A stretch of DNA of 64,000 bases, from contig NZ_ML660052.1 of NCBI RefSeq assembly GCF_007004665.1, positions 310,001 through 374,000 of the forward strand. The letters are read 5' to 3'. Positions 26,413 to 34,083 of this stretch are shown in pieces (the stretch's first letter is position 1; every line of letters begins with the position of its first letter). Below the pieces are notes generated by a model. That model did not search any database, was not told the origin of the DNA, and was given only the letters and a program-made list of their open reading frames with translations. The position numbers and the translations under genes were made by a program. The stretch comes from Denitrobaculum tricleocarpae (GTDB lineage: Bacteria; Pseudomonadota; Alphaproteobacteria; Kiloniellales; Kiloniellaceae).

Positions 26413-28635
26413 GTGCGTAAGTGGGCCAGCCGCCTCGGCATCGGGCGCTGCATGGGATTGGCGCTCTTACTAGTGACTTTAATTGTTCGGATATGGGATC
26501 CTTTGCTTATTGAGGCGTTGCGCTTGCGATCCTTTGATCTCTTTCAGATACTTCATCCGCGTGAAGCGGTCGAACGACCAGTTATCATTGTCGACATCGA
26601 CGAAGAGAGCCTTGCGGCTGTTGGTCAGTGGCCCTGGCCCAGAACCTTACTCGCAACGATGCTGGAAAACCTGTACCAGGCCGGAACTCTAGCCGTCGGG
26701 TTTGACATTGTATTCCCCGAACCTGACCGGATGTCACCGCATATATTTGGAGAGACAATCGGAGGTTTGGACCAGGAACTGCTGACGTTACTGAAACAAT
26801 TGCCCAGCAATGATCGCGTTTTTGCCGAAGCGCTTGCCAAGGGGAAATCCGTTTTAGGTCAATCAGGGTATCAGAGACGGCTGGGTGAAAATGCTGGGGT
26901 CGTCAAAAGAGTGCCTGTTGCTACTGTCGGACAAGACCCGCGGCATTTCCTTGTGCAGTTTCCGGGTATTATCCGCAACACGCCAGAGCTAGAGCAGGCC
27001 GCAGCAGGATTAGCGCTTTTCACTCTCTTGCCGGAGCGAGACGGTGTGATACGGCGTGTTCCGGCGATGACAACCGTCGGCTATACCATTGTGCCAGCTC
27101 TAGCATTGGAACTGCTTCGACTTTCTGACGAGAAGCAGACCGGAGATCTCCAGCCCATACTGATCCGGACCGATGACGCGGGGGTGCGAAACATTGTGGT
27201 CGGAGAAATCGAAGTGCCGACCGACCGGCGTGGACGGATTTGGATCAACTTCTCCTCCTTTGATGAACGCCGCTACCTATCAGCGAAGGATGTGCTGGCT
27301 GGATCATTGGCACCTGGCTCTTTGGCCGGAAAACTTGTGATCATCGGTAGCTCGGCAACCGGATTGTTCGATGTCAAGGTTACACCACTCTATCCAGCTA
27401 TGCCGGGGGTCGAGGTCCATGCACAGCTCATCGAAACGGTTCTGGAGGGATCCTATCTACATCGGCCTAATTATGCTTTGGGCGCAGAGATCATTCTGAC
27501 TTTGGGCGCGGGTATTTTTGCGATCATACTTGTGCCGCTGCTCGGAGCTTTCTACACACTGGTTCTCGGGGCCGCTTTGTCTGCTACTCTCTTCGGTGGT
27601 TCCTGGTATCTTTATATGGATAGTGGGACACTCGTCGACGTCTCTTTCCCTATGGCGGCAAGCTTCTCTGTATTTAGTCTTATGTTATTCGTGAATTACT
27701 TCCGCGAGGAGGGAGATCGGCGGAACATACGCAATGCCTTTCGGCAGTATCTGTCTCCTGAGTTGGTCGATGAGTTGGTTCGGCACCCTGATCAGCTGGT
27801 CCTTGGAGGCGAGATCAAGCAGATGAGCTTTCTATTCTGTGACGTTCGGGGGTTCACGATGATTTCAGAGCTCTACAAAGCGGACCCACAGGGACTGACA
27901 CGGCTTATGAACCGGCTCCTAACACCCTTGTCGAATGAAATCGTCCGATATCAGGGAACCATTGATAAATACATGGGCGACGCGATTATGGCATTCTGGA
28001 ATGCGCCGCTCGAAGACCCAAGGCATCCATTGAACGCTTGTAATGCGGCGCTAGCGATGCTGAAACGCTTGGACATCCTGAACGAACAAAGGCGTCAGGA
28101 AGCAAAGGTTTTCAGTCAGCCCTTTCTACCGCTCCGCCTGGGTGTCGGTATCAACACAGGCGAATGCGTTGTCGGTAATTTGGGCTCCGACCTCCATTTT
28201 GATTATTCTGTTCTGGGGGACTCAGTTAACCTGGCGTCCCGTCTTGAAGGCCAGTCGAAGCTGTACGGTGTATCAATCATTGTCGGTTCGCGGACAGCAT
28301 CCGCCGTTACCCGTGATTTTGCGCTTGTGGAACTTGATCTAGTGCGGGTGTTGGGGAAAATGGAGCCGGAGACAATCTTTGCTCTCGTGGGGGATAGCGT
28401 TGTGGCCGCGTCATCGGAGTTTTCATCGCTTGTCGGATTCAATAACGAAATGCTTGCCGCATATAGGAAGCGACGCTGGATGGAAGCTTTGGAAGCTCTG
28501 GAAAATTGTCGCCTATTCAGCGCTAATTTCGGACTGGAGAGCTTTTACGAGACGATCGAGACCCGCATCCGGGAATTCATTGTTGCGCCACCGCCGGATA
28601 ACTGGAATGGCGTGTTTACTTCAGACGACAAGTAA
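26413..28635 (+). CDS. CHASE2-domain adenylate cyclase (class III)
   Basis: A 740-residue membrane receptor-cyclase. An N-terminal membrane helix (about 14-32) is followed by an extracytoplasmic CHASE2 sensor (about 40-345, VIIVDIDEESLAAVGQWPW, VGFDIVFPEPD, IIGSSATGLFDVK). Three C-terminal membrane segments come at ~355-435, then a cytoplasmic class III cyclase domain at ~470-660. FLFCDVRGFT provides the metal aspartate, IDKYMGDAIMAFW the second, with lysine as adenine selector, and YSVLGDSVNLASRLEG the transition-state residues. Output should be cAMP. The start is a GTG at 26413; an ATG at 26452 is the alternative. It is 263 bp downstream of the FecR-domain giant and probably forms a functional pair with it. 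Confidence 0.9.
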   Translation: MRKWASRLGIGRCMGLALLLVTLIVRIWDPLLIEALRLRSFDLFQILHPREAVERPVIIVDIDEESLAAVGQWPWPRTLLATMLENLYQAGTLAVGFDIVFPEPDRMSPHIFGETIGGLDQELLTLLKQLPSNDRVFAEALAKGKSVLGQSGYQRRLGENAGVVKRVPVATVGQDPRHFLVQFPGIIRNTPELEQAAAGLALFTLLPERDGVIRRVPAMTTVGYTIVPALALELLRLSDEKQTGDLQPILIRTDDAGVRNIVVGEIEVPTDRRGRIWINFSSFDERRYLSAKDVLAGSLAPGSLAGKLVIIGSSATGLFDVKVTPLYPAMPGVEVHAQLIETVLEGSYLHRPNYALGAEIILTLGAGIFAIILVPLLGAFYTLVLGAALSATLFGGSWYLYMDSGTLVDVSFPMAASFSVFSLMLFVNYFREEGDRRNIRNAFRQYLSPELVDELVRHPDQLVLGGEIKQMSFLFCDVRGFTMISELYKADPQGLTRLMNRLLTPLSNEIVRYQGTIDKYMGDAIMAFWNAPLEDPRHPLNACNAALAMLKRLDILNEQRRQEAKVFSQPFLPLRLGVGINTGECVVGNLGSDLHFDYSVLGDSVNLASRLEGQSKLYGVSIIVGSRTASAVTRDFALVELDLVRVLGKMEPETIFALVGDSVVAASSEFSSLVGFNNEMLAAYRKRRWMEALEALENCRLFSANFGLESFYETIETRIREFIVAPPPDNWNGVFTSDDK

Positions 28636-29055
28636 GTTGGAAGTAATGAATATGCAAAAGACGAAAGCCGAGTCTATCAGCTTCACCTGCGTGTTATTGT
28701 TTCGGATGTTAGTGCGTGCTCAACTGGCGACTCATCGGACTTCTGGTTGGAGCGATGCCACTGCAGCTGGGAATTCCAGCGCTAAATCGCTATGTTCGTG
28801 AATCGCTTTTCCGGCACAGTGTCAAATCGCCGCTCTCATGGGACAAGCGCTCAGCAAGGACGACAAGTTATCCAGGCGACTCATATCTCGATTCAGTGCA
28901 GCTATGAGTGGGAAATAAACGACGTTATGTTCGTCTAAATGTAGATAGATGTTCATCGACTGAAAGTTGCCGCTGGTATAAATCTCTGGTGTAAAAGCAT
29001 TATCGAGTGATTCAATAAAACATTGAAATTAAACAATTAATGGCTGCAGGCATCT
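28636..29055. other. Non-coding tail of the tRNA-borne insert
   Basis: About 420 bp between the cyclase stop and the right attachment repeat. Short open frames exist, but none has a ribosome site or recognisable homology. The last 100 bp are AT-rich. It is probably debris of the element's end. Confidence 0.4.
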
Positions 29056-29079
29056 AATCCCTACGGGCGCGCAATTTCC
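29056..29079. repeat. Attachment-site direct repeat, right copy (attR)
   Basis: Repeats the tRNA-Arg 3' end: 17 identical bases from 29056, then one mismatch and ATTTCC. Only the tRNA tail is present, not the whole gene, as expected for a tRNA-targeted integration. An integrase N-terminal fragment follows within 60 bp, in the position and orientation expected for an element's own attL-int junction, so a second element probably sat in tandem here. Confidence 0.8.
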
Positions 29080-29137
29080 CTTCTAAGCTACTGATTGTGG
29101 TAGTCTCGGCGCTTGTCATTTCGGCGCTGGTACAAAA

Positions 29138-29428
29138 ATGGCTATATCCATGCCGTTCAAGCACAAATCCGGGATCCTTCATTTCCGCCGGGTTGTTCCC
29201 GAGGATTGGCGCGGGGGTGTGGGTAAACGGGAGTGGAAATTATCCCTGGATATGGCGTCCCGAACCGAAGCTGAAAAGCTGATCTTGCCCCATCTGACAG
29301 AGTCCAACCAGATCATCGATGACATCCGATCTGGAACTTACCGGCGTTATTCTGGATATGATTTAGAGCACATCGCCATCATTTGTGATTTCCTGATTAC
29401 AGGACAATCCTCATCCTTCAGAGTTTAG
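29138..29428 (+). pseudogene. Tyrosine-recombinase (phage integrase) N-terminal fragment
   Basis: Only 96 codons remain. The sequence MPFKHKSGILHFRRVVP, GKREWKLSLDMASRTEAEK and LILPHLTESNQII matches the N-terminal arm-binding domain (DUF6538-like) of tRNA-targeting integrases. The core SAM-like and catalytic RHRY parts are missing, and the frame ends at a stop followed by unrelated DNA. It sits directly after attR. An intact relative would have about 450-550 residues. Inactive. Confidence 0.75.
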
Positions 29429-29673
29429 CAGCTGGCGAGGTATCGGGCAGAATGACCGACATGGTAGTCTGTGCTCTCAAATGGGTGAAGAACCGACTGT
29501 ATAATTGCGAAATCTAAGGTCACGCCAATTTCAGATCAGCATGTCACCGTTCTTTTTTCGAACGGCGAAACACCCAGTCCACAGGAAACCAATGGATCCT
29601 GAACTTAGGCCCGCATTGGTTCCCAAAACCTTGACGACGGACAACCTGTGAACCTTTCTAAGGCGGGATACCC

Positions 29674-30426
29674 TCACAACACGACGAAAAATGTGATTGT
29701 TATCGCACTCCCAATGACAACAATTACGTGACGAAGAACGTCCACTCGCTCAACACGCCGCACGATCCTCGAGGTGAGGTATGCACCGCATATGTTCGCC
29801 ATAGCCATCGGGAAAGCTGCTTTCCATTCGATCAGGTCCGCAGTCATGAATGTGACAACAGATACCGTGGACAGAATAGACGCAAGCAGATTCTTGAGCC
29901 CGTTCATTCCATGAAGGTTTCTATAGCCTTGTAGCGCGAGAGCGGCGAGCATGATGATACCAAGCCCACCGTTGAAATAACCTCCATAGGTTGTCACAAA
30001 AAGAAGGATGATGACCGCCACGCCAGTTGAAGGTATGCCGACAGCGTGGGTCTCTGACAGTTTTCGTAAACGTGGAGAAAAACCGAACAAAAGCGTTGCT
30101 GTTAGTAGAAGCCACGGAACAATCACCAGAAAAGCATCTGGAGATGTAACTATCAGCAGAATAGCACCCAACATGCCGCCGAGAGCTGCCACCGTGACGA
30201 TCATTCCTAGGCTAAGCGCACCTTCGGCATGAATGTCATGACGATAGGCCCAAACACTTGCAATATAGCCGGGAACCGCCATGGTTGTCGCAGTGGCATT
30301 GGCAACGATTGGCGGAATACCTAGCCATATCAGAACTGGCAATGTAACGAATGTGCCACCGCCAGCAATAGCGTTCAAAGCCCCACATAAACATCCTGCA
30401 GAAACGATAATGAGTAACTCGAACAG
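29674..30426 (-). CDS. TauE/SafE-family sulfite/anion exporter, CTG start likely
   Basis: A 250-residue polytopic membrane protein of the TauE/SafE family, exporters of sulfite, sulfoacetate or related organic anions. The family-typical N-terminus GCLCGALNAIAGGGTF reads in frame only if translation begins upstream of the first ATG/GTG/TTG. A CTG at 30424-30426 sits 6 bp after a perfect GGAGG, giving LFELLIIVSAG... as first helix. A TTG at 30378 would cut off the first membrane segment. The second half repeats the motif as GGYFNGGLGIIM. Divergent from a GntR regulator whose candidate operator overlaps this ribosome site. Confidence 0.82.
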   Translation of the reverse strand: MFELLIIVSAGCLCGALNAIAGGGTFVTLPVLIWLGIPPIVANATATTMAVPGYIASVWAYRHDIHAEGALSLGMIVTVAALGGMLGAILLIVTSPDAFLVIVPWLLLTATLLFGFSPRLRKLSETHAVGIPSTGVAVIILLFVTTYGGYFNGGLGIIMLAALALQGYRNLHGMNGLKNLLASILSTVSVVTFMTADLIEWKAAFPMAMANICGAYLTSRIVRRVERVDVLRHVIVVIGSAITITFFVVL

Positions 30427-30434
30427 GCTTAACC

Positions 30435-30451
30435 CTCCAAACTCTTTGGAG
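30435..30451. promoter_or_regulatory. Perfect 17-bp palindrome overlapping the exporter ribosome site
   Basis: CTCCAAA-CTC-TTTGGAG has perfect 7-bp arms. Its left arm overlaps the GGAGG ribosome site of the leftward exporter gene, and it lies 50 bp upstream of the GntR start. A FadR-type GntR protein bound here could block both genes. Three AATTGRT words spaced about 11 bp apart follow at ~30470-30500. Confidence 0.6.
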
Positions 30452-30500
30452 AGTGTTTAGCAGCTTGCTAAATTGGTATAAAAATTGGTCTAGAATTGAT

Positions 30501-31229
30501 ATGAGAAATACGAAAACGTTTAAGGTTCTTTCATTGCTCCGGGAACTTCTAAACACCGGTGAAGTTGCGGTTGGTGAAAAGCTGCCTGCTGAACGGGTGT
30601 TAGCGCTACAGTTCTCTTGTAGCCGAGAAACCGTGCGACGAGCTCTCCTCGTGCTTGAGAAAGAAAACGAGGTTTGGCGGCATGTGGGCCAAGGAACGTT
30701 TTATGGACCAAGGCCCGGCGCGATTCCGCTCAGGAAAAGTCTTCTGGTTCAAGTGACGTCCGTTGAAGAATTAGTACAGGCAAGATACCTCGTCGAACCA
30801 GCTATCGCTGCGGAAGCGGCTCGGAATGCGACGGCGCCAGATATTGCTAGGCTGAACGAATGTATCTCAGTCGGGCGTGTTGGTAATGACAGGTTCGAAT
30901 GCCAACAGGCGGATGACATCTTTCACCGCACTATCGCTGAGGTGGCAAAAAATAGAATCCTGTATTCAATTCTGACTTTCCTCTCAGAAGCAAGGCGTCG
31001 ATCAACTTGGCAATCTCAGTGGGATCGCACGTACAGACATATTGGCATCAATGAATTCAAAGGGTCGCACAGTGACCAGCATCAGCGCATTGTATCTGCG
31101 ATCAATGATAGGGACCCCAAAGCGGCCGAAGTAGAAATGCGTGCGCATTTGCAGACAGTTATCGAGGCTCTTCAGCTAACACCCGGGTCACCACAGCTTT
31201 CAAACTTTGATAAAGGACAGGTTCTGTAA
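30501..31229 (+). CDS. GntR-family (FadR/FCD) transcriptional regulator
   Basis: A 242-residue regulator. The winged helix (AVGEKLPAERVLALQFSCSR, then ETVRRALLVLEKE and VWRHVGQGTFY) is followed by an all-helical FCD effector domain (LVQARYLVEPAIAAEAARNA, ADDIFHRTIAEVAKN, SDQHQRIVSAINDRDPKAAE), with histidines that often bind a metal and a carboxylate ligand. The ATG at 30501 is preferred; an upstream in-frame ATG at 30453 adds a non-homologous leader. It is divergent from the exporter. The stop lies just 3 bp before the end of an IS6 remnant, so the last codons may have been replaced by IS insertion. Confidence 0.88.
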   Translation: MRNTKTFKVLSLLRELLNTGEVAVGEKLPAERVLALQFSCSRETVRRALLVLEKENEVWRHVGQGTFYGPRPGAIPLRKSLLVQVTSVEELVQARYLVEPAIAAEAARNATAPDIARLNECISVGRVGNDRFECQQADDIFHRTIAEVAKNRILYSILTFLSEARRRSTWQSQWDRTYRHIGINEFKGSHSDQHQRIVSAINDRDPKAAEVEMRAHLQTVIEALQLTPGSPQLSNFDKGQVL

Positions 31230-31232
31230 TTT

Positions 31233-31517
31233 GGGCTCTATTGCGAATTTCTGGATGTGTCGCGACAAGGCGTTATTTCATAGTGGGTCGTTGCTTCCAT
31301 GAGCGTGTTTAAGGGGCGACATTTCAGCGGAGAGGTCGTGTTGTGGGCGGTTCGCTGGTATTGCCGGTATGGGATCAGCTACCGGGACCTTGAGCAGATG
31401 ATGGCCGGGCGAGGCATCCGCGCTGATCATGCCACGATCTACCGGTGGGTTCAGATCTTTGCTCCTGAGATGGAAAAACGGCTGCGCTGGCAATGGTGCC
31501 GTCGGTTTCAGGCAGTT
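31233..31517 (+). mobile_element. IS6-family element, 5' fragment
   Basis: The first ~285 bp of an IS6-family element, about 95% identical by eye to the intact copy at 43132-43984. It includes the terminal GCTCT.TTGCGAA end (from about 31,233) and the transposase start at 31299 (MSVFKGRHFSGEVVLW, YRDLEQMMAGRGIRADHATI). A one-base deletion near 31,502 shifts the frame, and homology stops near 31,517. It is oriented opposite to the intact copy. Confidence 0.85.
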
Positions 31518-31560
31518 GAGGGGCGGCTCCGGTAGGGGCAGGATCGTAAGTTAGCGTAGG

Positions 31561-32084
31561 TCATCTCCGATTTAGCCACCTGTACTCGCCCGTGAGGAGG
31601 ATATGCGCCCATCCGAGGGACGAGATGTGCGAGAGAAGCTCTGGCTGACAAGGCAATCCGGCTTGCAACCGCTCAGTCACGGCATGTCCGATGTGTAACG
31701 TGTTCCAGTAAATCACAATCACGGCCAGCAGGTTCAACCCTGCCATGCGATAGTGCTGACCCTCGGCAGTACGATCACGGATTTCGCCCCGGCGTCCGAT
31801 GCACAGGGCGTTCTTAAGAGCGTGATGCGCCTCATCCTTGTTCAGGCGATTTGAGCGCGGCGCTGCATGTCAGTATCGAGCAGCCATTCGAAGATGAACA
31901 GGGTGCGCTCGATGCGCCCGATTTCTCGGAGAGCTAGGACCAGCTCATGCTGGCGCGGGTAAGACGCGAATTTCTTCAGCAGCTGGCTGGGTGGCATAAT
32001 CCCGACCGCCATTGTGGCGATGGCATGCAGGATATCCGGCCAGTTTTCAGCAATCAGCTTTTCCGTGACCTTGCAGCCGATCAA
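31561..32084 (-). pseudogene. Tn3-family transposase C-terminal remnant
   Basis: Two frames together rebuild the C-terminus of a Tn3-type TnpA. The upstream frame (32084 to about 31,848) reads ENWPDILHAIATMAVG, SYPRQHELVLALREIGRIE and RTLFIFEWLLD. After a frameshift near 31,848 the sequence continues LNKDEAHHALKNAL and GRRGEIRDRT, then AGLNLLAVIVIYWNTLHIG. The N-terminal ~800 residues and the terminal repeats are absent. Inactive; it marks an old Tn3 insertion broken by later IS6 activity. Confidence 0.85.
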
Positions 32085-32141
32085 GCGTCTGGCCAGTATG
32101 CGGCAACCAAAGAAATAGCAAAAACGACCTGCACCGGACGC

Positions 32142-33029
32142 TTACGATCTATTAAATGCTTCCCGCAGTAGCTTGGCTGGCGGGCCAAGGGCTTGCTTGG
32201 CTTTCCACGCGACACCGACATCCATCGTGGGGACCGTTTCGACCAGATCGATCCGCTCGACCCTCCGCCCATCTAGGGTCCAAGGCCGGTAGGCAACATC
32301 GCTCAGGATGGTGACGGCCTGTCCGCATGCGACAAGGCTGCGTACCGCCTCGATAGACGAAGATGTAAACTTAACATCGGGATGGCCTGTCTGTTTGGTC
32401 CAGTGCGCGAGCCCTTGTTTATCGGCGTCATCAGATCGGAGAACGGCATAGGGGTATTGGGCCGCTTCTGCGAGTTTCACTGCTTTCCGCTTGGTCAGGG
32501 GGTGGTCCACGCTTGTCCAGAGTCGCCGTCTCGATTTATGGAATATCTTGCTCTTGAGACCGATGCCGTCGGTCAGGTTCGAGGTCAGAACCAGCGCTAA
32601 GTCAAGTTGACCATTGACAAGCTGCTCTTCCAGAGTCTCCAGTCGTTCTTCAATAAGCCTCACCTCGACTGCCGGATGCTGACGGCTGAACTGCTCGATT
32701 ACCGGAATTGCGAAGTAGCTCGACAGCGTCCAGCTCATACCAAGCCGGACTATGCCGGACACCTCATCATCACCGATAGCGACGCTTTTTACTGCGGCTT
32801 CAAACGAAGCTGCAATGTCATGCGCATGATGTCGGAACTGCTGGCCGGCACGTGTCAATTTGAGGCCTGTTGACAGGCGCTCAAACAGGGCTGTTCCTAA
32901 ATGTGCCTCCATGTCCTTGATAGAAAGCGTGATCGCCGATTGTGAGATGTTCAGTGCGCGCGCCGCTGCAGATACTTGGCCTGCATCGGCAACGGCGAGG
33001 AAGTATCTGATCTGCCGATGAGTCAGCAT
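32142..33029 (-). CDS. LysR-family transcriptional regulator (NAC/Cbl-like)
   Basis: A 295-residue LysR regulator with intact HTH (GQVSAAARALNISQSAITLS, then MEAHLGTALFERLSTG) and a full effector domain. It is divergent from the broken gene at 33122, and the gap holds a near-perfect dyad, so it may have lost its target. The 3' end lies close to the Tn3 remnant but appears complete. Confidence 0.9.
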   Translation of the reverse strand: MLTHRQIRYFLAVADAGQVSAAARALNISQSAITLSIKDMEAHLGTALFERLSTGLKLTRAGQQFRHHAHDIAASFEAAVKSVAIGDDEVSGIVRLGMSWTLSSYFAIPVIEQFSRQHPAVEVRLIEERLETLEEQLVNGQLDLALVLTSNLTDGIGLKSKIFHKSRRRLWTSVDHPLTKRKAVKLAEAAQYPYAVLRSDDADKQGLAHWTKQTGHPDVKFTSSSIEAVRSLVACGQAVTILSDVAYRPWTLDGRRVERIDLVETVPTMDVGVAWKAKQALGPPAKLLREAFNRS

Positions 33030-33085
33030 ATAAATTTTTCCAATACATCATATTTGAAGTCTGAATTTTCAATATGGTGCGGCAT

Positions 33086-33111
33086 CTGTCAATCTTCCAA
33101 TAGATTGTCAG
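33086..33111. promoter_or_regulatory. Near-perfect inverted repeat upstream of the broken target gene
   Basis: CTGTCAATCT-TCCAAT-AGATTGTCAG pairs with one arm mismatch. It sits between the LysR gene and the ATG at 33122, whose ribosome site GGAG (33111-33114) abuts it. A LysR operator is likely. Confidence 0.5.
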
Positions 33112-33121
33112 GAGACCAGCA

Positions 33122-33364
33122 ATGAAACCTGATCGTATTGAGCCACACCACGCGGACACGCCAATCCCGCGCCTGAGTGACGAAGAGACCGATAGCAGCA
33201 TCGTTGTTTATCAAGATCCCGACAACAGGACCATTCTTCAGCGTCTCTTGGCCTGGCGGCAACAGCGTTATCTATGTTCGCAGCGGCCTGTTCGCGAAGA
33301 AGCCATGATGGAGGTCGTGGAGCCGGAGTGGCGTGGACACTGGGCTATAGCGAAGTACCTCTGA
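33122..33364 (+). pseudogene. Start of an unrecognised gene, probably disrupted
   Basis: An 80-codon frame with a good ribosome site (GGAG 8 bp upstream) in the classic divergent position to a LysR gene. The first ~40 residues (ADTPIPRLSDEETDSS and YQDPDNRTILQRL) look protein-like. After that all three forward frames carry short open stretches and the frame ends, so a frameshift or truncation is likely. The family was not recognised. The following 370 bp, to the IS66 remnant, contain nothing I can identify. Confidence 0.4.
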
Positions 33365-33739
33365 TACTGCATCAGCAGACTTCGAACCCATTGAAGACGG
33401 AAGACACTCGAAAACTCCGCCCCCTCATTCGCTCAGGGGACAGAAAACGGCGGTGGAGCGCTTCTACCATGCGAACGCGGATTGGCGCTGTCAGCACGAT
33501 ACCGATCCGAGTGGCGGCCGGGACACGTGGGCTTCCGCGCAAGTGACTTCGATAAAACGTTGCCCTAAAACCAGTTGGTTCGCGTTATCCCAAAATGACC
33601 TTTCTGAGGCCGCAAACATGCCGGCATTTCAGCAGACAGGTCGTGTTGTTGGCGTATCGGTCCAGTCTGCCCGCCCTGACGTCTGACAGAGTGCGGTCGA
33701 TAGTGCCCATCGTCGATAGTGGACATCTTGATGCAGGTT

Positions 33740-34072
33740 ATGGCTGGGAAGAAGCGGTTTTAATCGGACGATGAGAAGCGCTCGATCTGCATGAAAACGC
33801 GGACGACAGCTATTTCGCTCGCGCAATTTGCCTGACGCTATTCTATGAACGCCAGTCTGATCCACAAGTGGCTTCATGATCCGCGCTTTGCCCCTGATGG
33901 CGGCGCAGAGTGTTCGGCGCCTGAAGAAGAACCTATTTTTCTCCAGGTAGAGGTTGGGAGTGCGGTGCCCGTACCTTCGCAATCCGATACTCTGGTTTGT
34001 GCCACTGCATTGACCGGCCCAGTTTCGGCACGGCGTGTGGACATCACGCTGAACAGATTCGAAAGACTGTGA
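33740..34072 (+). pseudogene. IS66-family accessory protein TnpA remnant
   Basis: One continuous frame with two internal stops reads MAGKKRF*SDDEKRSIC and then, after the second stop, RYSMNASLIHKWLHDPRFAP and IFLQVEVG. This is the IS66 TnpA (OrfA) helix-turn-helix protein. The expected Trp before SDDEK and the first Arg of ARRY have become stops. No tnpB or tnpC follows; the frame ends 12 bp before the 3' end of the aminotransferase gene. Confidence 0.8.
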
Positions 34073-34083
34073 GGCTCGACGAC

